Origin: Candidatus Cloacimonadota bacterium
Lineage (GTDB): Bacteria > Cloacimonadota > Cloacimonadia > Cloacimonadales > TCS61
DNA length: 13,291 bases
Assembly (NCBI GenBank): GCA_027858325.1
Contig: JAQICU010000045.1
Coordinates: 1-13,291 of the forward strand
Direction of reading: 5' to 3'
In this document: positions 1-7,249 of the stretch, one piece after another
Layout of the letters: the number at the start of each line of letters is the position of its first letter
Numbering within the stretch: position 1 is the first letter of the stretch
Translations under genes and position numbers: made by a program
The notes under the pieces: model-generated
What the model saw: the letters and a program-made list of their open reading frames with translations, nothing else
What the model was told of the DNA's origin: nothing
The model's database searches: none

Positions 1-202
1 AACATCCAACGTGAGTTCGATTTGTGGGTGCAAAGGTAAAGTTCAGGAAGAGCAATTCATAATCTGTGAAATAAGTAGATCCTGCGGGCATCGTGTAAGC
101 AGTGGGCATCACACAAAGTTCATGATCTCCTACTTTATATTCCCGACCAAATAAGCCATTTGCTAATACTAATATAACCACAAATAATAAAATTCTTTTC
201 AT
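1..202 (-). CDS. Secreted protein, N-terminal fragment (cut by window edge)
   Basis: The reverse strand from the ATG at 202 reads MKRILLFVVILVLANGLFG, then REYKVGDHELCVMPTAYTMP, and runs open to the window edge (67 complete codons). The start has a good ribosome site (AAGGAG, about 208-213). The first ~19 residues are a lysine-arginine start plus a hydrophobic stretch, i.e. a Sec signal peptide; there is no lipobox cysteine. The visible mature part is rich in Y, T, F and P, as in outer-membrane or periplasmic beta proteins, but it is too short to assign to a family. It diverges from gpsA across a 204-bp gap. Confidence 0.75.
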   Translation of the reverse strand, partial: MKRILLFVVILVLANGLFGREYKVGDHELCVMPTAYTMPAGSTYFTDYELLFLNFTFAPTNRTHVGC

Positions 203-234
203 GATTTCTCCTTTTATTTGAATGAACATTCTCT

Positions 235-262
235 TTTTTACTTTCTAAAGATTCTCTGTCAA
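235..262 (-). promoter_or_regulatory. Candidate sigma-70-like promoter for the secreted-protein gene
   Basis: On the minus strand a perfect TTGACA lies at 257-262 and a weak -10 (TAAAAA, 235-240) follows after 16 bp, 33 bp upstream of the ATG at 202. The -35 is convincing and the -10 is not. Confidence 0.3.
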
Positions 263-295
263 ATTATTCGTAGATAATTATAGTATTCGAATAAT
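263..295. repeat. Inverted repeat ATTATTCG / CGAATAAT in a divergent intergenic region
   Basis: ATTATTCG (263-270) and its exact reverse complement CGAATAAT (288-295) are separated by 17 bp. The right arm is also part of a self-complementary TATTCGAATA. It lies directly upstream of the candidate -35 of the leftward gene and about 110 bp before gpsA, where an operator could sit. No regulator gene is present in the window. AT-rich sequence makes chance possible. Confidence 0.3.
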
Positions 296-406
296 CACAA
301 TAGGCATAAGGAAAATTATTATAGTAAAACTTCAAACAAAAAAATCTTTACTATAAATATACACTTCTAAGAGTGGGTTTTATAAAAATTTAGTTGGAGA
401 ATAATT

Positions 407-1393
407 ATGGAAGAGCTTGGTAAAATAATCGTGATAGGTTCAGGGAATTGGGGAACTACACTGGCAATGATATTTTCCCAAAGAAATAAAGTTTATTTAT
501 GGACGATAAATGAGCAAGAAGCAGTTGAGATAAATAAAACTCGTGAAGTCAAATTTCTACCGGGAATCAAATTACCTGAAAATATAATCATTGAGAAGAA
601 ATTCTCCCGAAAAATAGAAAAGAACGATATCGTCATCACTGCCATTCCATCCCGTTTCATAGAAGATCTCACAGATGAATTTATCTCAAATGAAACCGAG
701 GAATTCATTGTTGTAAATGCTTCAAAAGGGGTAGAACATACTACCCTAAAAACTGTTTGGGAAACCGTTATGGCAAAATTACCTAAAGTTCAATTCGCAA
801 ATCTGGCAGGTCCAACAATTGCCCGTGAACTTGCGGAGGGTCTCCCCGCGAAAGCCATACTTGCAGCACGTGATGTTGCGCTTCTATTCCAACTACAACA
901 AAAATTTGAGAACGATCTATTAAAATTTGAATTCAGTCGAGATATTAAAGGAGTGGAACTTGCATCCGCTTTAAAAGGACTTATTGCCATAGCCGTGGGA
1001 ATGGCAGACGGATTAGGTTTCAAAACAAATATTTTCGGGATAATCATGACTTACGGAGTAGATGAATTCGTCACGATCATGAAATTCCTGGGAGTATATC
1101 ACAAAACAGCTTACAGTATTGCAGGAATTGGAGACCTGATAACAACCTGTATATCCGAAAACAGCCGCAATAGAAAATTCGGTAAACTCCTCGGACAAGG
1201 ATATTCCACAGAAGAAGCTTTGCAAGAAGTAGGTATGGTCGTGGAAGGCGTTTCCATGGCTAAGACAATTAATAAACTGGCAAAGTTTAATCTCTCCATT
1301 CCACTCATTTCCTGCGTTACACGTATCATTTTCGAAGACGTGAAAGATGTAAGAAAGGAACTGCTGGACACACTGAATTCAATTTCTGGATAG
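407..1393 (+). CDS. gpsA: NAD(P)H-dependent glycerol-3-phosphate dehydrogenase, divergent
   Basis: This cytoplasmic enzyme of phospholipid synthesis interconverts dihydroxyacetone phosphate and sn-glycerol 3-phosphate. The length (328 aa) is normal for the family. Visible landmarks are the Rossmann loop GSGNWG (residues 11-16), NASKGVE with the active-site-region lysine, GPTIARELAEGLPAKA, GVELASALKG, GMADGLGF, the substrate-domain block IAGIGDLITTC, and SRNRKFG with the arginine-asparagine pair expected to hold phosphate; VVEGVSMAKT follows. Odd points: the usual ALKN is ALKG, and the usual N-A-R-x-A-L-I-T-R-G stretch is N-I-F-G-I-I-M-T-Y-G, losing two conserved arginines. The ATG at 407 has GGAG upstream (GTTGGAGAATAATT), and a TATAAAT box lies at 352-358. 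The fold assignment is safe; full activity is inferred. Confidence 0.9.
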   Translation: MEELGKIIVIGSGNWGTTLAMIFSQRNKVYLWTINEQEAVEINKTREVKFLPGIKLPENIIIEKKFSRKIEKNDIVITAIPSRFIEDLTDEFISNETEEFIVVNASKGVEHTTLKTVWETVMAKLPKVQFANLAGPTIARELAEGLPAKAILAARDVALLFQLQQKFENDLLKFEFSRDIKGVELASALKGLIAIAVGMADGLGFKTNIFGIIMTYGVDEFVTIMKFLGVYHKTAYSIAGIGDLITTCISENSRNRKFGKLLGQGYSTEEALQEVGMVVEGVSMAKTINKLAKFNLSIPLISCVTRIIFEDVKDVRKELLDTLNSISG

Positions 1394-1420
1394 ATTAAAT
1401 ATATTTGAATAAAAAGCATT

Positions 1421-1461
1421 ACCTCCGCTTATGTTATCCTGAACTTGTCGAAAGATGGAGG
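1421..1461. repeat. Degenerate interspersed palindrome between gpsA and the symporter gene
   Basis: CCTCC (1422-1426) and GGAGG (1457-1461) enclose a segment containing ATCCTGAACTTGTCGAAAGAT. This resembles the 'cctgaacttgtcgaaggat' interspersed palindrome seen between genes in many bacterial genomes, which is a recollection and not a search result. There is no T-run after it, so it is not a standard terminator. It occupies most of the 101-bp gap and ends about 33 bp before the symporter ATG. Confidence 0.4.
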
Positions 1462-1494
1462 AATAAAATAAAAATAATTTGGGAGAATTAAATT

Positions 1495-2946
1495 ATGATT
1501 GCAAGGTATATTGCTGTTTTTCTTTATGCTGCCATGGTGATTTTTATTGGAGTGAAAGGCTCCCGTAAAACAAAATCGTTTGAGGATTTCGCATTGGGTG
1601 GTGGAAAGGTTGGTCCATGGATGACAGCTTTTTCTTATGGAACAGCTTATTTTTCGGCAGTACTTTTTATCGGTTTCGCCGGTAAGATCGGTTGGGCTTT
1701 TGGACTTTCTGGTTTATGGATCGCGCTTGGAAATACGATAATCGGAGTGTTTGGAGTTTGGTATCTTTTGGGTATTAAGGTAAAACAGGAAGCTCTTCAC
1801 TACAATGTTCATACCATGCCTGAACTGCTGGAAGCACGGTTCGTTAGTCCATTTTTAAAGATATTCACATCCGCTGCGATCTTCATATTCTTTATTCCCT
1901 ACACAGCAGCAGTATTTATGGGATTGAGTTACCTTTTTGAATTCACTTTTAATATGCCGTATACCTATGTGTTATTATTTATGGGCGTTTTCACGGGAAT
2001 TTATCTTGTGCTGGGCGGCTATAAATCTATGGCTATGATCGATGTGATCTTCGGTATGATCATGACGATTGGTGTCGTTATTCTATTAGTCAGCACGATC
2101 CAAAAAGGCGGTGGATTACCAAATATTTTTACAGCCCTGAAAGATATTAATCCCAAACTAATTGCACCCGTTGGTCCTCCCGGAATCATCCCTTTATTAT
2201 CATTGATCATGCTAACCAGCGTGGCACCTTTTGCTATGCCGCAGTTATTACAGAAATTTTATGCGATCAAAGATAGTAGATCTGTTAAAATAGGAATGTT
2301 TACCTCTACAATTTTTGCCTTGCTGGTGACAGGAATCGCCTACTTTACAGGTGCACTCACAAGAGTTTTTTTGAATCCAACCAGCAGTCCGGCTGCTTTT
2401 ACAGAAAACGGCAAACCGATCTTCGATGCTTTGATGCCGGAAATGCTTATCACGGTTATTCCCTCCGCACTAACAGTTGTTATTCTGCTGCTTATTCTCG
2501 CAGCTTCAATGTCTACCCTGGCATCATTAGTACTCATTTCCAGCACATCCATTACAAAAGACATTTATAAAGGATTTATTAATAAAAATGCTAACGATAA
2601 ACAGCTAACTTCCCTGGTTCGCATTGGAAGTGCTTTCTTCATAATTTTGTCCATGATCCTGGCTTCTTTGAAACCGGCTGTGATCGTTACGATCCTCTCA
2701 ATATCATGGGGAGCAATTGCCTCTGTTTTCCTGGGACCGTTCATCTGGGGAATTTTCAATAAGAAAGTTACCAAGATCGGTGCAATAGTTGGATCTGTTG
2801 GCGGACTTGGCATTTGCTTAGTTCTATTCATGGTTTGGGGAGCGAAGATGGTTCCACAAGCAGCCAGTGTGGGAATGATTGCATCTTTGTTATTGGTTCC
2901 AATATTTAGTTTGTTTGGGAAATGTAGGGTCAATTCCCCGAATTGA
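1495..2946 (+). CDS. Sodium:solute symporter (SSS family), C-terminus encoded by a repeat
   Basis: An inner-membrane secondary transporter of 483 aa with about 13 predicted hydrophobic segments, typical of PutP/SglT-like symporters. Family landmarks are the N-terminal FEDFALGGGKVGPWMTAFSY, LVLGGYKSMAMIDVIFG (the family's GG..x..x.D block), and AASMSTLASLVLISS followed by KDIYK (about residues 336-360), which carries the Ser/Thr of the sodium site. The substrate cannot be read from sequence. Start: ATG at 1495 with GGGAG upstream. The last residues (KCRVNSPN) and the TGA stop lie within the palindromic repeat starting at 2923, directly after the last membrane segment, so the native cytoplasmic tail appears to have been replaced. 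Downstream is an exported protein gene; no enzyme nearby hints at the substrate. Confidence 0.9.
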   Translation: MIARYIAVFLYAAMVIFIGVKGSRKTKSFEDFALGGGKVGPWMTAFSYGTAYFSAVLFIGFAGKIGWAFGLSGLWIALGNTIIGVFGVWYLLGIKVKQEALHYNVHTMPELLEARFVSPFLKIFTSAAIFIFFIPYTAAVFMGLSYLFEFTFNMPYTYVLLFMGVFTGIYLVLGGYKSMAMIDVIFGMIMTIGVVILLVSTIQKGGGLPNIFTALKDINPKLIAPVGPPGIIPLLSLIMLTSVAPFAMPQLLQKFYAIKDSRSVKIGMFTSTIFALLVTGIAYFTGALTRVFLNPTSSPAAFTENGKPIFDALMPEMLITVIPSALTVVILLLILAASMSTLASLVLISSTSITKDIYKGFINKNANDKQLTSLVRIGSAFFIILSMILASLKPAVIVTILSISWGAIASVFLGPFIWGIFNKKVTKIGAIVGSVGGLGICLVLFMVWGAKMVPQAASVGMIASLLLVPIFSLFGKCRVNSPN

Positions 2947-2983
2947 CCGCATGGTCAGACGATTATGGGTAATCGTCCCTACA
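2923..2983. repeat. BIME-like REP pair, family 1, copy A
   Basis: Two convergent REP hairpins. Left REP, plus strand: GTAG (2924-2927) directly abuts the stem GGTCAATTC (2928-2936), loop CCC, GAATTGACC (2940-2948). Right REP, minus strand: GTAG (complement of 2979-2982) abuts the stem formed by TAATCGTCC (2970-2978) and GACGATTA (2958-2965), loop TGGG. The inner spacer is 9 nt. The outer ends TGTAGGG and CCCTACA are inverted repeats. Copies B and C have the same orientation. The left hairpin supplies the stop codon of the symporter gene. Confidence 0.9.
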
Positions 2984-3032
2984 AAGATTCAACATATTAT
3001 AATAACGTTTTTTTAATAAACAGGGAGAAGAA

Positions 3033-4166
3033 ATGAAAAAGTTTATATCCTTAATAATCATCATGTTATTGCTCACGAGCCTTTTTGGAATAAGAGAGTT
3101 TGCTTGTATGTTTACCCTGATCAATCCTTCAGCTACAGATGTTGCTTTTGGACTTGGCTCAGGTACAGCCAACATCTGGAACACAAATCCATTAAGTGTA
3201 TGGAGTAATCCTGCTAAACTTGGATATCATAAGAATCTTGCCTTCGGCTATTCCAATGATTCCTGGTTTGAAAATGTAGTATGGATTGATTTTGATATGT
3301 ACCATCAATCCTCCTATATTAGTTATGGTTGGAATGGAATTGGTGTTCTACTTCCCGCTCCAAGTGCAAAAAGCCATTGGGGAACATTTATGGACTATGG
3401 AGAACAAACTATGTTGGATGAATATGGTAATGTTATAAGTACTTTCGAATCTTATGATGCCTGCTCAAAATTTGCTGTTGGAGTAAATGTAATGGAGTTT
3501 GTATCCAATTTTATTAGTAATGAGAGTTTTCATTCACTGCAGTATTATGGAGATCTTTCAATCGGATATAATTATGATAATATTATTAGTGAGTTAGTTC
3601 CTGAAGGTTCCGGTGGTCTTCCACCAGGCGTGAAGGGGGCTGGAGAGACAAATTCATCTGGAGTTGGTTATATCGGTCGGATCAGTCCTTTCAATAAAAT
3701 TAATGCAGCAGGTAAATTCTATCGGTTAGATCTTACCGCAGGAATATATTATCTAAATCCTGAGAGAACAAAGATTTCCTATATAAACGAATCACAACCA
3801 GACCCTATGCCCTATGGAACACGAAGTGCTTTTTCCTGTAAATTTTCAATTGACTCAAGTCTTATACTAGAAATGGAGAATGATAACTTAAGATGCATTA
3901 TTGATAATCTATTTTCAATATACTACAGTCAGGATAATGTTCAATACGGAGAAAAAGATGAATCTAATCCAAGCGTTTGGGGAGAAGGGATTGAGATTGC
4001 ATTTTTTGATATCTTTTATATTCGAAAAGGACAGTATGTTGACCGAAGGGGAGAAATGGTCGGAGATACAGATGGGATTGGGATAAATTTAAATTATAAA
4101 GATATTTTACAATTCCAATATAACAAAACAAAATTCCCTGGTGGTGAATTTCAAAATAAACAGTAA
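3033..4166 (+). CDS. Exported beta-rich protein, PorV/FadL-like N-terminus, function unknown
   Basis: 377 aa. The signal peptide (about residues 1-19, MKKFISLIIIMLLLTSLFG) follows a strong ribosome site (GGGAGAAG) and ATG. The early mature region, with SATDVAFGLGSGTANIWNTN then SVWSNPAKLGY, resembles the 'G.A....D..A...NPA.L' opening of PorV/PorQ and FadL-type outer-membrane barrels. The rest alternates aromatic and polar residues, as expected for beta strands (FGYSND, SYISYGWNGIGVLLP, GIYYLNP). The C-terminus (GGEFQNKQ) lacks the terminal aromatic residue typical of BAM-inserted barrels, so it may be a surface or periplasmic protein or have a short extension. Location in or near the outer membrane is inferred; no substrate or partner can be named. 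Confidence 0.75.
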   Translation: MKKFISLIIIMLLLTSLFGIREFACMFTLINPSATDVAFGLGSGTANIWNTNPLSVWSNPAKLGYHKNLAFGYSNDSWFENVVWIDFDMYHQSSYISYGWNGIGVLLPAPSAKSHWGTFMDYGEQTMLDEYGNVISTFESYDACSKFAVGVNVMEFVSNFISNESFHSLQYYGDLSIGYNYDNIISELVPEGSGGLPPGVKGAGETNSSGVGYIGRISPFNKINAAGKFYRLDLTAGIYYLNPERTKISYINESQPDPMPYGTRSAFSCKFSIDSSLILEMENDNLRCIIDNLFSIYYSQDNVQYGEKDESNPSVWGEGIEIAFFDIFYIRKGQYVDRRGEMVGDTDGIGINLNYKDILQFQYNKTKFPGGEFQNKQ

Positions 4167-4249
4167 AAGACTGATTATATGGTTAGAATTGATTTTCTGA
4201 AAACTTATGATTTATTCAAACAATAAATAAACAATTAGAAGCATTATAA

Positions 4250-5077
4250 ATGATCTCACTACTTCTCAGTATCATCATGTCTGTTGCCATAGCAAATTTA
4301 CTGCCGTTTTTCAAAAAAGATAAAAATATAAAAATCCTGCATATTTTCCTGGGAAACTATTTTTTGGCTTCAGTATTCAGTTTTGCAGATAAAGGCAGCC
4401 CACTTTCCGAAGCAGGGAATTTTGAAATTATCACAGGTTCTCTCACGGGAATCCTCTTCTTTGCAACTTTTCTAATCTATCAGCATAATATATCCAAAAA
4501 CGGTGTTTCCTTAAGTGTTGGTGCAATGCGGTTTTCTGTGGTAATTCCAATTATCATGGCTTTATTAGTTTTTGGAGAACCTGTTTTTCTACTTAATATT
4601 ATCGGAATTATTTTGGTTTTACTGGCTTTCACATTTTTGACAGATACGAAATCTTTTCATAGCATTTTCTGGTTGGGTCTACTTTTTCTTGGTACCGGTG
4701 TGGCAGATTCCATTATGAAATTATATGAACAGTATGGTTTGGAATCTACTCGTCCTTTCATGATCTATATTTTCGGTTCAGCCATGATCTTCAATTTACT
4801 GGTTGTGCTAATTAAGAAAACTCCATTTCATTTAAAATCGTTCTGTTTCGGAATGATACTGGGAATACCAAACAGGCTTACTACTAAATATTTCCTGGAT
4901 GCACTGCAGGAAATACCAGCCTCGGTTGTCTATCCCATGTTTGCAGCATCAGTAGTTGTATTGGGAATTTTCTCAGATGTATTGCTCTGGAAAAAGAGAT
5001 TTAATTTTAAGCAATGGATAGCTTTATCAATCATGGTTGTGGGAATTGCTCTTTTATATATTAGAGTTGGGAGTTAA
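4250..5077 (+). CDS. EamA/DMT-type permease
   Basis: 275 aa with about ten hydrophobic segments in two halves, the architecture of drug/metabolite transporters of the inner membrane. Each half contains an EamA-like pattern: MRFSVVIPIIMALLVFGEP in the first half (about residues 93-112), and SVVYPMFAASVVVLGIFSD, then FKQWIALSIMVVGIALL, at the C-terminus. Substrate unknown; the family includes amino-acid, nucleotide-sugar and metabolite exporters. The ribosome site is weak (TTAGAAGCATTATAA before the ATG at 4250). The gap from the exported protein gene is 83 bp with no clear terminator. Repeat copy B starts 10 bp after the stop. Confidence 0.8.
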   Translation: MISLLLSIIMSVAIANLLPFFKKDKNIKILHIFLGNYFLASVFSFADKGSPLSEAGNFEIITGSLTGILFFATFLIYQHNISKNGVSLSVGAMRFSVVIPIIMALLVFGEPVFLLNIIGIILVLLAFTFLTDTKSFHSIFWLGLLFLGTGVADSIMKLYEQYGLESTRPFMIYIFGSAMIFNLLVVLIKKTPFHLKSFCFGMILGIPNRLTTKYFLDALQEIPASVVYPMFAASVVVLGIFSDVLLWKKRFNFKQWIALSIMVVGIALLYIRVGS

Positions 5078-5086
5078 TAATTCTGA

Positions 5087-5171
5087 TGTAGGGTCAATTC
5101 CCTGAATTGACCGCATTCCTATATAATCACAATTACATCGTAACGGACGATTAAGGGTAATCGTCCCTACA
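5087..5171. repeat. BIME-like REP pair, family 1, copy B (long spacer)
   Basis: Same two convergent hairpins as copy A: the left stem GGTCAATTC / GAATTGACC has loop CCT (5092-5112), the right stem GGACGATTA / TAATCGTCC ends before CTAC at 5167-5170. The central spacer is about 32 nt against 8-9 nt in copies A and C. It sits between two convergent genes (permease ending 5077, RAYT 1 ending 5167) and could shield both mRNA 3' ends. Its CTA supplies the TAG stop of RAYT 1. Confidence 0.88.
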
Positions 5172-5652
5172 AAGGATCATAGAATATTTGTGAGTATGGG
5201 TATTCATTTACTTTTTTAACAATTTCTTTCCTTATAGGATTTTCCATAATATAGATTGCTTTATTAATAATTGATTCATTGTTTCGCAAAATATGTTCGT
5301 AAAATCCTCTTTGCCACAAATCATTTAATTTATATTTTTCTTTGATGATTTTGGAAGTAAAGCGTTTGAAAGTTTTTACCCAATTTAATAAATCACTTTT
5401 ATAATTTTCAGAAAATGACATTAATAAATGTAGATGATCAGGCATTATACAATAACATATCAAATCTACTTGCTTTAAAATATCTTTTCTGTAGATTAAT
5501 TCTTCAGTAATTAATTTTGCATGCTTTTCTTCATTGAAATAATTGTTCTTTTTAAATGTACAAATTGTAACAAAATATACATGAGAATTACCTTTATAAT
5601 CAAAATTCTTTAAGTGAATGTTTTTACGTTTTGGAAATTTATCTTTTTCCAT
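5167..5652 (-). CDS. rayT: REP-associated tyrosine transposase (RAYT 1, Y1_Tnp family)
   Basis: An HUH-type single-strand DNA transposase of the IS200/IS605-like RAYT group, 161 aa from the ATG at 5652. In order: FDYKGNSHVYFVTICTF (first strand), IMPDHLHLLMSF with the metal-binding HxH (H73, H75), the LWQRGFYEHILRN block, and AIYIMENPIRK, whose Y134 aligns with the expected nucleophilic tyrosine. It ends with YPYSQIFYDPL. An in-frame TTG at 5670 lies inside repeat copy C and would add six residues; the ATG is preferred because homologues begin near the 'K..LKNFDY' segment. The stop codon is in repeat B. It is probably the enzyme that recognises the flanking GTAG hairpins; this is inferred from position. 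Confidence 0.93.
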   Translation of the reverse strand: MEKDKFPKRKNIHLKNFDYKGNSHVYFVTICTFKKNNYFNEEKHAKLITEELIYRKDILKQVDLICYCIMPDHLHLLMSFSENYKSDLLNWVKTFKRFTSKIIKEKYKLNDLWQRGFYEHILRNNESIINKAIYIMENPIRKEIVKKVNEYPYSQIFYDPL

Positions 5653-5659
5653 ATTTCTT

Positions 5660-5720
5660 TGTAGGGTCAATTCCCCGAATTGACCGCATAGTAGGACGAT
5701 TAAGGGTAATCGTCCCTACA
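5660..5720. repeat. BIME-like REP pair, family 1, copy C
   Basis: GTAG at 5661-5664, stem GGTCAATTC / GAATTGACC with CCC loop (5665-5685), short spacer, then GGACGATTA / TAATCGTCC ending before CTAC at 5716-5719. It is nearly identical to copy A, with a 9-bp instead of 8-bp right stem. It lies between the starts of RAYT 1 and the end of lpxK, supplies the lpxK TAG stop, and covers the likely leader of RAYT 1. Confidence 0.9.
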
Positions 5721-6717
5721 ATTTTAATTGATCCATATTTTCTAATTCAAATTCAATTTCTACAATCAATAATGGGAGATCGTGTTCGATGAACTGCAAC
5801 TTTGCAAAATCTTTCTCGGTCGTGAGCAGGAAGTCTATTTTTTTTAACTTAATCTCATTTGAAATCTGTTTAATGATCTCTTTGTTTTTGAAATCGTAAT
5901 GATCGGGAAAACGGAAATGTTTATCAAATTGCAATCCAGCTTGATGAATTGTATTTTCAAATGATTTTGGTAAACCAATCCCGGAAAGCAATGCCAGTTT
6001 TCCTTCCGGTTTTGTTGCATTTCCTTGTGTGTCAGAAATCTGTTTGATTTTATAATTACCGTGTAGAATTGGTTTATCATAAGTATTGATTTTGTTTGAA
6101 ATTTTACCTTTACCATTGAAAACGATGTAGTCAGCATATTTAAGAGCAGAAAGCGGTTCACGCAGAATACCTGCCGGTAAACCATAACCATTTCCAATTC
6201 CGCCAATTGCATTGAAAACCACAAAATCAAGATCATGCTGAACCTTGAGATGCTGAAAGGAATCATCTAAAATTATATATTCAAGTTCAGGATAATTCTC
6301 TTCTAATATTTGAATTGATCTTTTACGATTTCTACCGGCAATTATAGGTATTCCCACAAGTTTGGTAGCTAACAGAAATGTTTCATCTCCTGCATCTTTG
6401 GCAAAATCGAAAACGTTATTTTCATCAGAGATGAGTTTATTTTCATTTTCAAATTTTCCTTTGTACCCGCGATGTGAAACTGCAACTTTTTTCCCCTGCT
6501 TTTGAAGATATTTTGCCAGGAAGATCGTTACCGGTGTTTTACCGCTGCCACCACTTACGATATTTCCTACACTGATTATTTTACAGCGAGACCTAAACCC
6601 TCCTGAATGCAATTTTCTGCGTAATATTGAAATAAGTGAATAAACTGCCGACATAGGTAAAAGCAGGAATGAGAGCAGTGATTTTTTATAGAGATTTTGT
6701 TCAATCATCTTTTGCAT
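5716..6717 (-). CDS. lpxK: Tetraacyldisaccharide 4'-kinase
   Basis: This inner-membrane enzyme phosphorylates the 4' position of the tetraacyldisaccharide 1-phosphate to make lipid IVA. The 333-aa length is normal. An N-terminal membrane helix (about residues 13-32) precedes the P-loop GNIVSGGSGKTP (51-62). Then come AVSHRGYKGK, AGDETFLLA, GIPIIAGRNR, the catalytic DDSFQH (151-156, usually DDGFQH), NGYGLPAGILREPLSALKYAD, FPDHYDF (270-276) with the active-site-region histidine, and LLTTEKDFAKL. It is last in a minus-strand operon, 3 nt after the second barrel gene. M4 (6708) is an alternative start. The TAG stop lies in repeat C, so the final residues may have been altered by repeat insertion. 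It implies a lipid A outer membrane. Confidence 0.95.
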   Translation of the reverse strand: MQKMIEQNLYKKSLLSFLLLPMSAVYSLISILRRKLHSGGFRSRCKIISVGNIVSGGSGKTPVTIFLAKYLQKQGKKVAVSHRGYKGKFENENKLISDENNVFDFAKDAGDETFLLATKLVGIPIIAGRNRKRSIQILEENYPELEYIILDDSFQHLKVQHDLDFVVFNAIGGIGNGYGLPAGILREPLSALKYADYIVFNGKGKISNKINTYDKPILHGNYKIKQISDTQGNATKPEGKLALLSGIGLPKSFENTIHQAGLQFDKHFRFPDHYDFKNKEIIKQISNEIKLKKIDFLLTTEKDFAKLQFIEHDLPLLIVEIEFELENMDQLKL

Positions 6718-6720
6718 ATT

Positions 6721-7245
6721 TTACCACACATAAGAAATATAAATATTACTGAGAAGCCATTTGTAACCAATATCTAATTCCAATCTTAGATAGGAATCAT
6801 TGTTTATTTCAAAGCTATATCCAATTCCAATTGTTGCGTTAGGAAACACAAAGCCTTTGACTTTTGAATCGCCATAGTAAAAGAATCCATCATGCTGGAT
6901 ATAATCAACTCCACCATTAACCAAGAAATAGAAACCGGATCTTCTATTCTCTGAGATGAATGCATTGCCTCGGTAAGCAATTCCATAAACTTTGAAAATG
7001 CTGAAAGTGTCAAATGCGTGCAAATAAATGATTGACTCAAAAAATCGGTCATCACTCATTTTTTTAGACTTTAAAATCCCTAAACAGATTCTGGGAGACA
7101 AGAGTGGACTGATCGAGATATATTTTTGATCAAATATGCATTTTATACTGTCATTTTTGACTGGAATTTTAGTTTGTGCAAACAGAATACTGCCAGCTAA
7201 AATGAAAAATATGATTAAAAGGAATTTAATGCGTTGATTTTTCAT
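6721..7245 (-). CDS. Small outer-membrane beta-barrel protein, tandem paralogue 2
   Basis: 174 aa. Signal peptide about residues 1-23 ending SILFAQ. The mature part contains KYISISPLLSPRICLGI, alternating strands such as RSGFYFLVNGGVDYIQHDG and IGIGYSFEINNDSYLRLELD, and the last residues NIYISYVW, whose terminal tryptophan fits a BAM-recognised last strand. About 150 mature residues suits an 8-stranded barrel. It is clearly paralogous to the gene upstream (shared KYIS.SPLLSPRICLGI, GYSF....SYLRL..DIG.KW and an identical C-terminus). The ATG follows the upstream TGA by 4 nt, so translation is probably coupled. Family and function not recognised. Confidence 0.8.
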   Translation of the reverse strand: MKNQRIKFLLIIFFILAGSILFAQTKIPVKNDSIKCIFDQKYISISPLLSPRICLGILKSKKMSDDRFFESIIYLHAFDTFSIFKVYGIAYRGNAFISENRRSGFYFLVNGGVDYIQHDGFFYYGDSKVKGFVFPNATIGIGYSFEINNDSYLRLELDIGYKWLLSNIYISYVW

Positions 7246-7249
7246 CTTC

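Larger units (their letters stand above)
5087..5720. mobile_element. REPtron-like unit: REP pair - RAYT 1 - REP pair
   Basis: Two directly oriented family-1 REP pairs (copies B and C) bracket RAYT 1 almost without spare sequence: the RAYT stop is inside copy B and its ATG is 7 bp from copy C. This is the classical layout of a RAYT with its cognate REPs. Further copies occur at least once in the window (copy A). Whether the 634-bp unit moves as a whole is inference; RAYTs are generally considered immobile single-copy genes that spread REPs. Confidence 0.7.

Noticed and set aside
493..1419. Several open frames on the minus strand within gpsA
   Set aside because: They lie entirely opposite a strongly supported gene, have serine/isoleucine-rich products without motifs or ribosome sites.
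2019..2933. Minus-strand open frames across the symporter
   Set aside because: Antisense shadows of a clear membrane transporter; no domains or starts of their own.
2923..2983. The repeat as a MITE with TGTAGGG terminal inverted repeats
   Set aside because: No target-site duplication is visible around the copies, and the GTAG-stem arrangement and adjacent RAYT are better explained as a REP pair.
5653..5670. Upstream TTG start for RAYT 1 within repeat copy C
   Set aside because: Adds six residues unlike the family and lies in the repeat; the ATG at 5652 fits homologue starts better.
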